A DNA stretch of 64,000 bases from Mesostigma viride (GCA_009746045.1 RPFO01000041.1:2462613-2526612), one strand, 5' to 3'. Shown: positions 1 to 9,729, counted from the stretch's first letter. Translations and numbers: made by a program. The notes: a model not told the origin generated them from the letters alone.

Positions 1-902
1 TGCGTCCGCACCGTGCGCGGGCAAAAAGTAGGTGTTGTTCCTCGTCCGATGCTGCAGTGCCTGCTGTCCAGCACAGCAACCCGCTGGGCGAGGTCGACCT
101 TGTGGCCATCCTTGACGAGCTGGCCGACTGATAGAAGTCGGGTGCTCAGCCTGGGAACGAGCAGCGCGTTTTGGAGGTGCACGTCCGCGTCCTGACCCGG
201 CAGCTTCAGTTTGACAGTCCCGATGGCTGTCGCCTTCAGTTGGCCGCCTGAGCCGGCGATTTCCCTGTTGTGAGGGTGCAGGCACACGAAGTCCGACGGG
301 CATGGCGTCATGTGACAGCTCGCTGCGGAATCCAGCACCCAGCTGGTCGGTGCTTTCTTTTCATACTGCGTGAGTGCAGCAGCATCCGACGGCGATGGCG
401 ACTCGGCGATGGTGGCGAAGACGAAGCCGGACCGCTCCGCAGCCTCCTCGGTGATACGCGCCTCGCTGGCACCTGGTGAGTGCTCCTTTCTCGCTTGGTT
501 CCGTCGCGTTGCCTTGTTCTTGCGTTCTTGCTTCAGCTCCGGATGCTTCTCCCAGCACTGGGTGTCCACGTGCCCGGCCTTCTTGCAGTAATTGCACCGC
601 CTCTTTCCTCCACTTTTCTTCGTAGTAGTGTGGAAAACCTGGCCGTTAGGGGAGCCCTCCTTCTTTGCTTGAGCAGAACGCCTTCCGTGCAGTAGCTCCT
701 CCGCCTCCAGCAGCGCAGTCTTGACCTCCTTTAGCGAATCCTCCTCTCCAGTTAGGACCTTGACCAGGTCACAATAGGCCGATGCTAAGGCCTTCAACAC
801 AGCCTTGATTTCTTCCCATTTCCTCAGAGACCGCCCATCAAACGTTGTGATGGACTTGCTTGTTGCCCGGAATTGCTTGTAGCACGCTTCCTTGGTAGCC
901 AT
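1..902 (-). CDS. Ty1/copia Gag-protease, 3' part outside window
   Basis: The reading frame opens with an ATG at 902 and runs without a stop off the left edge of the window (about 300 codons seen). The N-terminal ~105 residues are helical and Lys/Glu-rich. They are followed by a CX2CX4HX4C zinc knuckle (CNYCKKAGHVDTQC, near 580-625) typical of copia Gag nucleocapsid. Downstream is the copia aspartic-protease signature around WVLDSAASCHMT (near 300-340), where most copia elements have DSGAS. Gag binds and packages the element RNA; the protease cuts the polyprotein. The Gag part before the knuckle is shorter than the usual ~200 residues, so the N-terminus may be reduced. Integrase, RT and RNase H should lie outside the window. 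The family call is secure; activity is unknown. Confidence 0.85.
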   Translation of the reverse strand, partial: MATKEACYKQFRATSKSITTFDGRSLRKWEEIKAVLKALASAYCDLVKVLTGEEDSLKEVKTALLEAEELLHGRRSAQAKKEGSPNGQVFHTTTKKSGGKRRCNYCKKAGHVDTQCWEKHPELKQERKNKATRRNQARKEHSPGASEARITEEAAERSGFVFATIAESPSPSDAAALTQYEKKAPTSWVLDSAASCHMTPCPSDFVCLHPHNREIAGSGGQLKATAIGTVKLKLPGQDADVHLQNALLVPRLSTRLLSVGQLVKDGHKVDLAQRVAVLDSRHCSIGRGTTPTFCPRTVRT

Positions 903-974
903 GGTGTCTTCAGTCGCCAATGGAACTGGATGTCTCTGGGTTCACAGTGGTCTTCTTGTTCCTCAGTAACAAAC

Positions 975-985
975 CTCCGATACCA
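975..985 (-). promoter_or_regulatory. Primer-binding site of the copia element
   Basis: The minus strand reads TGGTATCGGAG directly after the LTR end ...AAACA. This resembles the plant copia PBS complementary to the 3' end of initiator tRNA-Met (TGGTATCAGAGC), with differences after position 7. It primes minus-strand DNA synthesis. The same 11-mer follows the 5' LTR of the unrelated chromovirus at 24972. Confidence 0.75.
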
Positions 986-1190
986 TGTTTGGATTGGGAG
1001 AGGAGACTAATGGGTTTTACACAATGCCTTGTGCTTGGCCTTGCTACCCACACACCTTGCAGGTGCTGAAAGAAAGAGAGGTTGAAGACAATTTACGTGG
1101 AAGAATAAATGGCTTTATTAGAATATAATAGTTGGAGAAGAGCTTGAATGGAGGTTGAATGGAGGTACCTGCCCTTAGGGGGCAGTTTCC

Positions 1191-1197
1191 TTTTATA
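1191..1197 (-). promoter_or_regulatory. TATA box of copia LTR
   Basis: The minus strand reads TATAAAA within GGTATAAAAGG. It lies about 75 bp before the AATAAA at 1119-1114 and about 205 bp before the LTR end. This is a normal place for the LTR polymerase II promoter. Confidence 0.5.
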
Positions 1198-1257
1198 CCT
1201 TTTAGGCTAGGAAGGATGACATCAGCAATGACATCATCACAGAAGCTTGTAGAAACA

Positions 1258-1350
1258 TCCTAGCATATTCCTAGCATATTCCCAGCATATTCTCAGTATA
1301 TTCCAGGAATATTCCTGGCATATTCTTAGAACATTCCTAGAACATTCTAG
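1258..1350. repeat. Short tandem repeat in copia LTR U3
   Basis: About eight degenerate 11-12 bp units of the type CTAGCATATTC lie in the U3 part of the LTR, upstream of the TATA box in transcription direction. Repeats of this kind can act as LTR enhancers; that role is inferred. Confidence 0.55.
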
Positions 1351-1794
1351 ACATGATCCAATGAGCTGGCATAATAGCTAGATGCCAAGTGTCTACGTAA
1401 TAATGTGCCACATAACATGATTAATAAAGTGACACATCTCTTCTCCTTGGAGTGACAAGTGTCATACAATGAGTCTACCCACTTGTCATCATGTAAGTCA
1501 TAACATGTGTCATCATGAGCTGCCAACACTTGTCAGCTCATGGACCAAACACTTGTCCAATAGGCCATAGCACCACTTGTCAATCAAATACGTGATGCTA
1601 CTAGGCTGACTCAGGTTACAAGTCATCCATGTCCAAGTATAGGACTATGGCACATGAATATTGATCAGCTCATTGAGCCCAATCCATCTAGCTCATCATA
1701 GCTATCAAATTCCCAGTCCATATGGAATAAATCCAACAAGAAATAAATCAGGCTGGGATACATTGTGGCCAGGTGGATATAATATCCCTAACAA

Positions 1795-1807
1795 CCTGCA
1801 TATATAT
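1795..1807. repeat. Left TSD of the minus-strand LINE
   Basis: CCTGCATATATAT here recurs at 3325-3337, exactly flanking the LINE at 1808-3324. Confidence 0.7.
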
Positions 1808-3324
1808 TTATTAAAAATATAATTACTTACAGCAGAGTGAAATCACTCAAACCAAAGCAAACGCCCAGCTATAAACCTATATACAGAGCCATGTCAAAGC
1901 TCTATACTACGATAAGACCAATGGAAACGCCTAACGGGAGGAACCTAATAGCCCTGCTGCACCGCAAAATCAGCCCGCGTACGGCGGAGCATGATGTCAG
2001 CCATGGCCCGAGTCAGCGCCACCGACAAGCGCTGACGCCAATATGACGTCCAGGTCCGCGCCGACCATGGGGCCCGCTGGCCCTCCAGGTCCAGCCGGTC
2101 CTCCCGGAGCCGGCAACACTCCTTGAAGAAGGCGGAGGTCAGGGGCCCCATGGCCCCAAACTCCTCCAGGACAAAGGGCACCACACGATGGTGCCCGACG
2201 TCGCCGTAGGCCAGGAGCTTGGCCCGCTCCGCCCGGTCCGCCGTGTAACCTGCCGTGAGGGAGGCCCCAGCCACGTGGCTAAGAGCCAAGGGCCGCGCCA
2301 CCGAAACGTCAATAAGCAGATGCCGGCCACCCCCCTCAAAGTCCAGCACCACGATGTCAGGCCGGTGGTTGGGGGAATAGAAGGCAGCGCCATCCGCATC
2401 CTCGGACCGGATGTTCGCGTGGGGGAAAACCGACCGAATCATGGCGAGCACCACCGTCAGGAGGACAGTGTGCAAATACAAATACCAATTCTGATTCTGT
2501 TGGCCCCCCATGCAGGCAAGGTAGTGAGTCCCCGTGGGATCCAGCGGCTGCCCACAGCTACCACAAGGCCGCCCGGCCGGAACAAGAGGCTGCGGGGCAA
2601 ATAGCTGGTGCCGGAGCGCCACCGAGTAGTGGCTGGGAGCCAAGGCGAATGGGGGGGCCATGGGAAGAGCACGAAGGTACGCCGAGCCCACACTCCGCAA
2701 GGAAAGCGAGAACAGCCACGCACGTCCCTGGGCGTTGAGGTCCGCGAAAAGAGCAATCCAATCAGCCGTGTGCAGAATACCCGCGTAGGTTTTCTGGTGT
2801 TTATCGATGACGCGAGCAGGGAATGCGGCGGGAGATTGAACGGAGGCGACCGAGGGAGTGCCGCGAGGGAGGTGGCGCTGTACCGCCTGAGCGGCACGGA
2901 CGGGAGAACAGGCCTGCTGGATCTCAGCATAGGCCTCCTGGATGGCGGTGACGAAGGGCAAAGGGCTGCTGGGGTCCAGGAGGTCAGGCGCTGCCGTTGC
3001 CAAAAGGGGCAGGAGCCGGCAGCTTTCCGCCCACGACTGAGCGACGGAGCCCAAAAAGGCTGCTGGGGCCAGCCGGGCGGCACGAGTCAGACCGCAGCCA
3101 CCCATCCGTGCAGGCAGGGAGGCAATGCGAATAGCATGTGGCGGGAGGTCGGGGCCCGGGACCAGCTGCGCCAAGGCCGACTGGATGCGTTCGTCGTGGC
3201 CCTCGGCGGCCAGCCGGACCTGAGACGGAAGAGCGCCCCGGAGCCAGTGAACGACGCGAGGGTGAGCGCAAAACCACAGAAGCAGACCCTTGGTCTGCGA
3301 ATCATGAAGGCGCGCAATCAAGGG
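1808..3324 (-). mobile_element. 5'-truncated RLE-type LINE (family of 50958-56497)
   Basis: This is the 3' 1.5 kb of a non-LTR retrotransposon, flanked by 13-bp direct repeats (1795-1807, 3325-3337). It holds the post-RT and endonuclease part of ORF2, a 3' UTR and an AT-rich terminal motif (TTTTTAATAAATATATAT-like on the minus strand). RT motifs are absent, so it is a dead 5'-truncated copy. Confidence 0.8.
1945..3321 (-). pseudogene. LINE ORF2 C-terminal part: connector, CCHC and restriction-like endonuclease
   Basis: The frame is open for 458 codons but starts inside the element, so no true initiator is expected. Residues align throughout with the C-terminal half of the longer LINE protein at 51164-53527. 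Visible features, in order: a conserved post-RT region; a CX2CX8HX3C zinc motif (CGSCGQPLDPTGTHYLAC); then a restriction-like endonuclease core with RPD, a second Asp in LLIDVSV about 16 residues later, and downstream Lys. In the R2-like clades this domain nicks the target DNA and starts target-primed reverse transcription. The RT is missing because of the 5' truncation, so this copy cannot mobilise itself. The uninterrupted frame suggests recent insertion. Confidence 0.8.
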
Positions 3325-3340
3325 CCTGCATATATATGGA
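3325..3340. repeat. Overlapping TSDs of two LINE insertions
   Basis: CCTGCATATATAT (3325-3337) is the right TSD of the minus LINE. TATATATGGA (3331-3340) is the left TSD of the plus LINE and recurs at 3671-3680. The two TSDs share TATATAT, so both copies entered the same target. Confidence 0.75.
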
Positions 3341-3670
3341 CCTCCGCCTTCTTCAAGGAGTGTTGCCGGCTCCGGGAGGACCGGCTGGACCTGGAGGGCC
3401 AGCGGGCCCCATGGTCGGCGCGGACCTGGACGTCATATTGGCGTCAGCGCTTGTCGGTGGCGCTGACTCGGGCCATGGCGGACATCATGCTCCGCCGTAC
3501 GCGGGCTGATTTTGCGGTGCAGCAGGGCTATTAGGTTCCTCCCGTTAGGCGTTTCCATTGGTCTTATCGTAGTATAGAGCTTTGACATGGCTCTGTATAT
3601 AGGTTTATAGCTGGGCGTTTGCTTTGGTTTGAGTGATTTCACTCTGCTGTAAGTATAATTATATTTTTAA
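3341..3670 (+). mobile_element. Second 5'-truncated copy of the same LINE, plus strand
   Basis: These 330 bp are the near-perfect inverse complement of about 1810-2140. They encode the last ~60 residues of the LINE ORF2 in frame (stop near 3532), then the 3' UTR and the AT-rich tail. The copy is flanked by TATATATGGA on both sides (3331-3340, 3671-3680). With the minus copy it forms an inverted repeat of about 330 bp around a ~1.2-kb spacer. Confidence 0.8.
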
Positions 3671-3680
3671 TATATATGGA

Positions 3681-4148
3681 TACTGTATTTGGATACTGGG
3701 TTGTTTATCAATTCTGGTTTTAATTTATTTAGTGTACCTGGTGTTGGCATGCCAACTCAGTGCTAAACTACTTTATGCACAATGATGCAACTTGATGCTA
3801 TAGTGACGTGCCACGATGTAACTTTATTAACTTCACCATTAGTCATGGGGTCAATAGGATTGCTCATTATGCCATGTTAACATGAACCATGGGTTACGTA
3901 ATAGTGAAAACAGTAATCATGATGCTCCACTTGAAGTCTCCAACATGGTCATGTTTGGAATTTTATTGATCATATTTACAATATATGAAAAGAGACAACA
4001 AACGTGGAAGCATGGCACGCCGAGGCCGATAATATATGTGTGAAATATGAAAAGAGACAACATCTTTGGCAAGCATGATCATATCATGCTTGCCAAACAT
4101 ATGAATGATATCGACCATGTCCAGAAACCATGTTTGCCAGTGGTGCAT
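3681..4148. other. AT-rich intergenic stretch without a recognised gene
   Basis: No credible coding region. A 19-bp motif containing ATATGAAAAGAGACAAC occurs twice (about 3984 and 4048), and a short palindrome GCATGAT-CAT-ATCATGC lies near 4072-4090. I could not match the stretch to the LTR near 9732. Confidence 0.4.
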
Positions 4149-4184
4149 TTAGGATACATTTGAAGCTGTGCAAATGTATCCTAA
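4149..4184. repeat. Perfect 14-bp inverted repeat at the broken gypsy end
   Basis: TTAGGATACATTTG (4149-4162) and CAAATGTATCCTAA (4171-4184) are exact inverse complements around 8 bases. They sit where homology of the gypsy pol ends, so they may mark a rearrangement breakpoint or the end of a small foldback sequence. Confidence 0.7.
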
Positions 4185-4189
4185 TCCGG

Positions 4190-4638
4190 TAAAACCACCC
4201 CGTGTGGGATCCCTCCCCTTCCCCGGGGGACCGCGCGTCCACGCGCTGGTCGTCGTCGCCATCGGGGGGCGACAAGGCATCCGGAGTGGTATGACTCATG
4301 TGGAACAGGTAGCGCGCCCGCGGCGACCGTGGGGGGTCATCGTAGAGCGGGGCGCCAGGCGCCTCCTCGCATGTGGTATGGAGCACCCCCATGTCCTCAT
4401 AGAACCAGTAGTCAGCACGACGGGAGAGGGCGTCGGGCACAACATTGTCCGCACCCTTCACGTACTGGATCTTAAAAGGGGCGAACTGGGAAAGGTACTC
4501 CATCCATCTGGCCTGACGGGGCGTCAGGTTTGGCTGCGTCAGGAGGTGAGTCAGGGGCCTATGGTCCGTGTGAATAATCAAACGGGCGGGGTCGAGGTCT
4601 CCTGTCTCGCTGACCGCAACATCAAACTGCGCGCCCAA
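4190..4638 (-). pseudogene. gypsy pol: end of RNase H, then truncation
   Basis: This frame continues pol after a frameshift near 4640-4700. It contains HTDHRPL and then RWMEYLSQF and DNVVPDALSRR, the conserved end of the gypsy RNase H and tether region. About 60 further residues follow (Asp/Pro-rich). The next domain should be the HHCC zinc finger of integrase, which is absent; the frame instead runs into the inverted-repeat region. The element is therefore integrase-less. Confidence 0.75.
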
Positions 4639-6779
4639 CAGGTGGTGGCGCCATGTGTGGCAACAGTTACTAGACCACAGCCAACAGCTCCTGCTGGTGG
4701 ACCGGATAGTTCCGCTCGGCGGGGATCATTGTGAACCGGTTGCAAGCCCTTGCCTTGGTCCTGCAGGAGGACCCCGCCGATAGCCACCTTGCTGGCATCC
4801 GTCGCGACCACAAAAGGAAGGGACGGGTCTGGGAGCACGAGCACTGGGGCCGCAGTCAAACTGGCCTTGAGGGCCTCAAAGGCCTGCTGGCACTGTGCCG
4901 ACCAGACGAAGGACACGCCCTTCTTGAGGAGAGCGTTGATGGGCGACGCGATCGTGGCAAACCTGGGGATGAAGCGTCGGTAGTATGACGCAATGCCCAG
5001 GAAGCTACGCACGCCCTTCACGTCGGTCGGAGCTGGCCACTGTTGGACAGAGGCGATCTTCTCGGGGTCCGTGGCCACGCCTGCTGCAGAAAGCGTGTGG
5101 CCCAGGAACGGGAGGCTGCGCCCCGCGCGAACCTTAGCCCTGCGGGCCGAGAGATGCTCGTCTTCCATGATGCGCAGGACCGTATCGACGTCCTCCAGGT
5201 GCTCCTCGAAGGTCTTGGAGTACACCAGGATGTCATCTAGATAGGCCAGCGCGCAAGTGCGTTTCCAGGACCAGGGCGGCTTGTCCCCCTTGCGAGGGTC
5301 GCGCAGGTCACTGGACACCTGTGGCAGGTGTGCGGTCCCCATGACGGGCCGCAAGATGTCGTTCATGAGCATCTGGAAGCTGGCTGGTGAGTTGCAGAGC
5401 CCCATCGCCGCCACGCGGAACTGGTAGTGTCCGTATGGCGTATTGAAGGCCGTCTTGTGACAGTCCTCTTCAGCGATGCGGAGCTGCCAAAACCCATCGG
5501 CGCAGTCGATCACCGTGAAGCAGGTGGCACCCTGCACCCGATTGAAGATGTCATCAATGCGCGGGAGCGGGTACTTGGACTTGACAGTGATCGCGTTGAG
5601 CTTCCTGTAGTCGGTGACGAGCCGCCACTTGCCCCCAGGCTTGGGCACAAGGAGTACCCCAGCGGAGAAGGGGCTGTTACTGGGCTCAATCAGACCACGC
5701 TCAAGGAGGGCCATCAGGATCTTCTTGAGCTCCATCAGCTCGACGGGCCCCATCCGGTACATCGGGGACGTGGTGGGCCCGTAGCCTTCCTTGAGGCGGA
5801 TATGGTGCAACACAGAACGGGGCGGGGGAAACTGCGGTGTAGACTCGTCGAACAGCTTCTCCCGCTTGGCCAGGACGGCGTTGTAGCGCGCGATCTCATC
5901 CTCAGTAAAGTCTGTGCCGATCTCCAGCAGCTCCTGAATCAGGGGCACCGAGTCAAGGCGGTACATGTAGTACTCCTTACCCTTCTGCAGGTTGCGCGCG
6001 AGCGTCTTGCTGCTCATCAGCATCTGAGAAGCATGGCGTCGTGGCTTCTCGGGCCCCGCGTCGTGCTGAACGTTGTGCACCTCGGTGCCATGCGCCAGGT
6101 ATTCGTGCCGCGGGCACCAGAAGGAGCCATCAGGAAACCAAACCACCCGGCGCTTGACACTGATCGTCACGTCCTGGGCATCCTGCCAATCCACGCCCAA
6201 GATGATGTCGGCTGCGCCCAGCGGCGCCACTGTGGCTGTTACCTCTACCGGGATGCCCTGGACAACCGCCTTGAGATCCACGAGACCCGGGGACGGGTGC
6301 TTGTTACCATCGGCGTACCGGACGTTGATGGGCGTCGGGTGTGGGCGAATGGTGTAGCCAGCGCGTCGCACCAGGGCCTCATGGATAAAAGATGTGGTTG
6401 CTCCCGTATCCACCATCAACTTAACATCCAGGATCGTCTTCTCCTTCAGAAACGGGTCAAGTGTGGTGGTGGGGAGCGCCAGTCCACCGCTAAAGACTAG
6501 CAGTGTTCTGGTGCTTGGTGCACAGGGCAGGGAGGCCTTTGGGGCCTGTCCGCCAGACCTATCTACATGATTGGCTGAAGCTGGGTCCACCTCGGTCGCC
6601 GACACGTCTGCACCTGAAGAGGGCGGGGAGACCTCTGGGGCCTGCCCGCCAGTCCTATCTACATTATTGCCTGATGCTACATCGGCTTCAAGAGTGGCCG
6701 CGCCCACATTTGGTGCAGGCGTCTTTTCTACCTGGTTGACTAACTCTACTCCTACTTCTACCCCTGTGGGAAGGGGCAC
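4578..6779 (-). pseudogene. gypsy pol: aspartic protease, reverse transcriptase, RNase H N-part
   Basis: 733 codons follow gag in the -1 frame; gag stops with TAG at 6781-6779 and no ATG opens pol, so expression probably needs a frameshift. In order: aspartic protease with VDTGATTSF (near residue 135) and ILGVDW; RT with VPKPGGKWRLVTDYRKLN, DCADGFWQL, and YLDDILVYS in motif C; then RNase H with VATDAS. Between the MLMNDIL helix and YLDD there are roughly 20 more residues than in standard Ty3 RT. The frame degenerates near 4700. These domains copy RNA into cDNA in the virus-like particle. The catalytic Asp pair is intact, but the lost integrase makes the copy defective. Confidence 0.85.
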
Positions 6780-7978
6780 TATGCACGAGGATCGCGGGGC
6801 CGGGAGGCCGCCTCGTCCGACCGCCCGGTCTCCCCTTCCCCCTCATCCGAGTCGTCGTCGTCGCCGGGATTGAGCGCCTCATACTCGTCACCCTCAGCCT
6901 GCTGCTGCGCCAGGATCTCATTGAGCTCGCGCACCGTCCGAGAGAACGACGCTGGGAAGCGGGGTGTCTGGAACTGGTTGGGCTGCGTGCGCGCGTCGCG
7001 CAGCTTGGCAGCCCGCGCGCCTGCGTTGCGCGGGCGAGCATCCCGCGCTGCCGGCGCTGGGCGCTTCTCAAAGGCGGGACCAGAAAACTTGGGGGCCTCC
7101 TTGGTGGCCTCCGTCGCCGTGCTGGTGCGCGCCTTGAGGCGCGGGCAGTCCTTCTTGAGGTGCCCGACCTCGTGACACATGAAACAGCGGGCCTTGGACG
7201 CATCGATGGCGTGCAGTTGGGTGGCCGGCTGCTCGTCGTCATTGGACTCCTCCCCCTCCGACGGGTCGGGTTCCACTTCAGTGAAGTGGACACGGCGTGT
7301 CATCGTGGATGAGGCGAACCGGCGGGTGCTGGTGTAGCGCGGCTGCTTGATGACGTCGGCCACCTGTAGAAGGTACTGCTGGACAGCGTGGATGTCAAGC
7401 TTGTCCCAGGGTACCTCTGCATAGTGCTTCTTAACCTCAGCGAGGAGGTCAGGATGGATGGCCTCCAGAAACCGAATCTTGTACTCGGTCCACGTCAGGT
7501 CCCCGGTCAGCCGCGCCGCAAAGGAGTCAAAAGTGGTGAGGAACTCCGCCAAGTCAGTGTTGCCCTGACGTAGGCGGCCGAACTCAAACCGCTCGGTCAG
7601 TCGATAGCCGGGAGGGATGAGCTTGCGCCGGATGCGCTCGTGCAGTTCCTCGACCGTCTGCGGGTATGACTGGGCCGCCACACTCTCAACGTTAAGCATC
7701 CCGACCACTGATGGGTCCATACACTTCACCACCACGTAGGGGATCAAAACCTTGGTGGCCAGCTGCCACTCATGGTGTTCACACCAGACGGTGTACAACT
7801 GTTGCCACATACGGGCCCACTCGTCGATCTCACGGGGAGTCATGCCCGCATGGAGCTTGGGCACCGCCTTAAAATCTGGCATAGGCGGGGCCTTGACAGG
7901 GTCAGGACGCAAGGGGCCGCCCTTGCTGCAGTACGCGGGGCTGGAAAAGGTGAGGGGCTCGTGACGCCGCGCCCGCAT
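6779..7978 (-). CDS. gypsy Gag, capsid and nucleocapsid part
   Basis: 399 codons; the first visible ATG is at 7978, but the protein probably continues from the N-terminal frame that ends at 7840 through a frameshift near 7990. The central region (residues ~45-190) has the all-helical retrotransposon Gag fold, including FLTTFDSFAARL. A zinc knuckle CFMCHEVGHLKKDC lies near residue 270, followed by a basic and then acidic C-terminus. Gag forms the particle and binds the RNA. The stop at 6779 abuts pol. Confidence 0.8.
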   Translation of the reverse strand: MRARRHEPLTFSSPAYCSKGGPLRPDPVKAPPMPDFKAVPKLHAGMTPREIDEWARMWQQLYTVWCEHHEWQLATKVLIPYVVVKCMDPSVVGMLNVESVAAQSYPQTVEELHERIRRKLIPPGYRLTERFEFGRLRQGNTDLAEFLTTFDSFAARLTGDLTWTEYKIRFLEAIHPDLLAEVKKHYAEVPWDKLDIHAVQQYLLQVADVIKQPRYTSTRRFASSTMTRRVHFTEVEPDPSEGEESNDDEQPATQLHAIDASKARCFMCHEVGHLKKDCPRLKARTSTATEATKEAPKFSGPAFEKRPAPAARDARPRNAGARAAKLRDARTQPNQFQTPRFPASFSRTVRELNEILAQQQAEGDEYEALNPGDDDDSDEGEGETGRSDEAASRPRDPRA

Positions 7979-8638
7979 CTCCTGTTGAGAGCCCCGTCCT
8001 GTAGCCTGGTCATGCCCACGTGGGACACAAAGGTGTCCTCCTCGCGCTCGGGATCAAGGTCGCCGGACTCTCGGCGGGGCGCGTAGTCCACGGACACCCG
8101 CTGTGACGCAAAGGGGGCTGACTCACGCCGAACGCGAACGGAGGTGGGATGCTCATAACCGGGGTCGTCCAGGGGCAGCCGACTGAAGTTGGCGTTAGTG
8201 GGCGCGCTCCTTGCTGGGAGGGAGGTGGGGACCGTGGGAAAGGGACCCGGGGGATCGTGGTCCTCCTCCTCAGGATCGGTCTGCACGTGAGCCGACCCTG
8301 ACGCCTGTAGCGGGGGCCTAGGCCAGCCCTCATTTGCTCCAAAGGAGACCCGACGGGGATCCCTTCCAGGACCCAGCCCCGACCCGCCGCGGCCACGCCC
8401 TGCCCAAGGGTGGGTCAGGCGCGGGCGGCCACGTGCGTATGCCCCCAATTGGGAGGACTGCACGAACTCAGGCGGAGGGGCAAACGGCGAGCTAGCTACC
8501 GAGCTATCCGCGGCCTCTATCTCCTCATCCTCCTCCTGCACGACTTCCACAGATGGTGGTCGCTGCGTAGGAGGTACCCTGTCCCAGTTGCCCATATGCT
8601 GGGTCAATAGCGGTCGCGGCTGCTGCTGCGGCTGCTGC

Positions 8639-8683
<45 letters not shown>

Positions 8684-9024
8684 GGCCGCGTCTGTCGCGA
8701 CAACGTCGATTGCTGAGACTGAGGCTGTCGCTGCGGCGACTGATGAGGCACATGCTGTCGCTGCGGCGGCTGCGGTTGCTGATCAAACCCTAGGGCAGCT
8801 TGCTCTAGCTGCGACTCCAGGGTCGCCTGCCGTTCTGCGGTAACCCTAGCGGCTGCATCGGATCGCCGGGAGCCTCGGGAGCCCCTACTGGACTTGCTAG
8901 ATCTGCTGGAACCCTGGCTGGACTTGCTCGCCACTTCCTGCTGTTCTTCCCTAACGTCCTTTGGGGACAGCCTAGGGTCCTTTGGGGACCGTGTGCCACC
9001 TGTACCTCTCTTCTTATGGGGCAT
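7840..9024 (-). CDS. gypsy Gag, disordered Q/S/P-rich N-terminal part
   Basis: It starts with an ATG at 9024. The protein is Ser/Arg-rich, then has a glutamine tract (12 consecutive Gln within a Q-rich stretch, encoded at about 8620-8690), then Pro/Gly/Asp-rich sequence. No folded domain is seen. Its last ~45 codons overlap the next gag frame and look out of frame, so the true Gag probably shifts frame near 7990. Low-complexity N-termini are common in large Gag proteins; function is inferred. Confidence 0.6.
8640..8684. repeat. (CTG)n trinucleotide run in gag
   Basis: An almost pure CTG run (CAG on the coding strand) encodes the polyglutamine tract of Gag. It is prone to length change by slippage. 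Confidence 0.85.
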
Positions 9025-9222
9025 TTGGGCCCACGTACCTCACCAGCACCGTACTAGGTACACAATACACAGTACCTCCCCAAACACAAGCAAGCACGAG
9101 AGAAAAGAGGCAGCCACAACTAATGCTTCTAACTAATGGTACTAAATTAATTAATGGTACTAATATTATCTACTAACTCTTGTATCTAGGCTAATAGGCA
9201 GTATCACTATTTACTGTGGTGC

Positions 9223-9576
9223 TTATGCCCTCGAGGATGGGCCCAGGTGAAGCTGCTCCAGTGCACGCAACACATCCTGTGTAGGTAACTGGGTGCCACG
9301 CCTAGTCTCGTGCAGCCCTTCTGGGAGGGGCATATTATCCCTAATAAACTGATCTGCCTCAGCTAATGTATCAAATCCCTGCCATCTAGCTAACGACGTT
9401 GGGTGTAAGACTTTATCCTTAATATGATTGCTACACGCAGCCCAACTATAAAAAATGCCTGGTTGGCCTGTGGCCCCGTCGTGTGCTACTGCATAGTATA
9501 GGTATTGGGATCTACCTCCTTGATTAATACGTCTATATCCTCCTTCATTATTACGTCTGCTGCGGGAGGTTCCCAT
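9223..9576 (-). CDS. Small protein with RNase H1 N-terminal / Cauli_VI-type domain
   Basis: 117 codons from an ATG at 9576. Residues ~25-82 fit the RNase HI N-terminal (hybrid-binding, caulimovirus viroplasmin-like) pattern: YYAVAHDG, then GIFYSWAAC, then a basic stretch, then FDTLAEADQFI. In cellular RNase H1 this domain binds RNA:DNA hybrid or dsRNA; in caulimovirus P6 it is part of the transactivator. Here it stands alone with a ~20-residue basic N-terminus (SRSRRNN) and a ~35-residue tail. It lies between the putative PBS (9721) and gag (9024) on the same strand, so it would be in the leader of the gypsy RNA. It could instead be a gene fragment that the element picked up or inserted beside. 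The domain call is fair; the role is unknown. Confidence 0.6.
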   Translation of the reverse strand: MGTSRSRRNNEGGYRRINQGGRSQYLYYAVAHDGATGQPGIFYSWAACSNHIKDKVLHPTSLARWQGFDTLAEADQFIRDNMPLPEGLHETRRGTQLPTQDVLRALEQLHLGPSSRA

Positions 9577-9687
9577 GAACTACCGATTAGGTATAAAGCA
9601 ATATCACACGGTAATCAAGCATGCAATGCAGGAAGGGGAAAGAAAGGGAGGAAAGCCCACCCAGGATACCTCTTGTCTAATCACCAA

Positions 9688-9715
9688 GAAAATGTCCTCA
9701 AATGAGGACATTTTC
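9688..9715. repeat. 28-bp near-perfect palindrome
   Basis: GAAAATGTCCTCA-AA-TGAGGACATTTTC has 13-bp arms. The core ATGTCCTCAAATGAGGACAT recurs at 12971-12990. It lies just inside the PBS of the gypsy element, so in that RNA it could form a leader hairpin. Confidence 0.75.
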
Positions 9716-9720
9716 TAGCA

Positions 9721-9729
9721 TGGATACCA
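9721..9729 (-). promoter_or_regulatory. Putative PBS of the truncated gypsy element
   Basis: The minus strand reads TGGTATCCA two bases after ...TTATTACA, which looks like an LTR end. The first seven bases match the PBS of the two other LTR elements in this window. Beyond that the match is lost, so this is tentative. Confidence 0.4.

Larger units (their letters stand above)
986..1738 (-). repeat. 5' LTR of the copia element
   Basis: On the minus strand the LTR ends in ...CCAATCCAAACA just before the PBS. Its start is probably TGTTGGATTT (plus position 1738), giving about 753 bp and short inverted ends (TGTT-GGATT). An alternative start TGTTAGGGAT at plus 1793 would give about 808 bp. A TATAAAA box (1191-1197) and an AATAAA signal (1114-1119) lie in the order expected for U3-R-U5. 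The partner LTR is outside the window, so the ends and TSD cannot be checked. Confidence 0.65.

Noticed and set aside
1808-3670. 5' inversion by twin priming of one LINE
   Set aside because: Both copies contain the same 3' end and each has its own TSD, so these are two insertions.
3700-3960. 3' LTR of the truncated gypsy element
   Set aside because: Only scattered words such as CCATGGGTTACG resemble the sequence after 9732; no alignable LTR.
5427-6500. 357-codon plus-strand frame
   Set aside because: It is the antisense shadow of gypsy pol, whose protease and RT motifs are clear on the minus strand.
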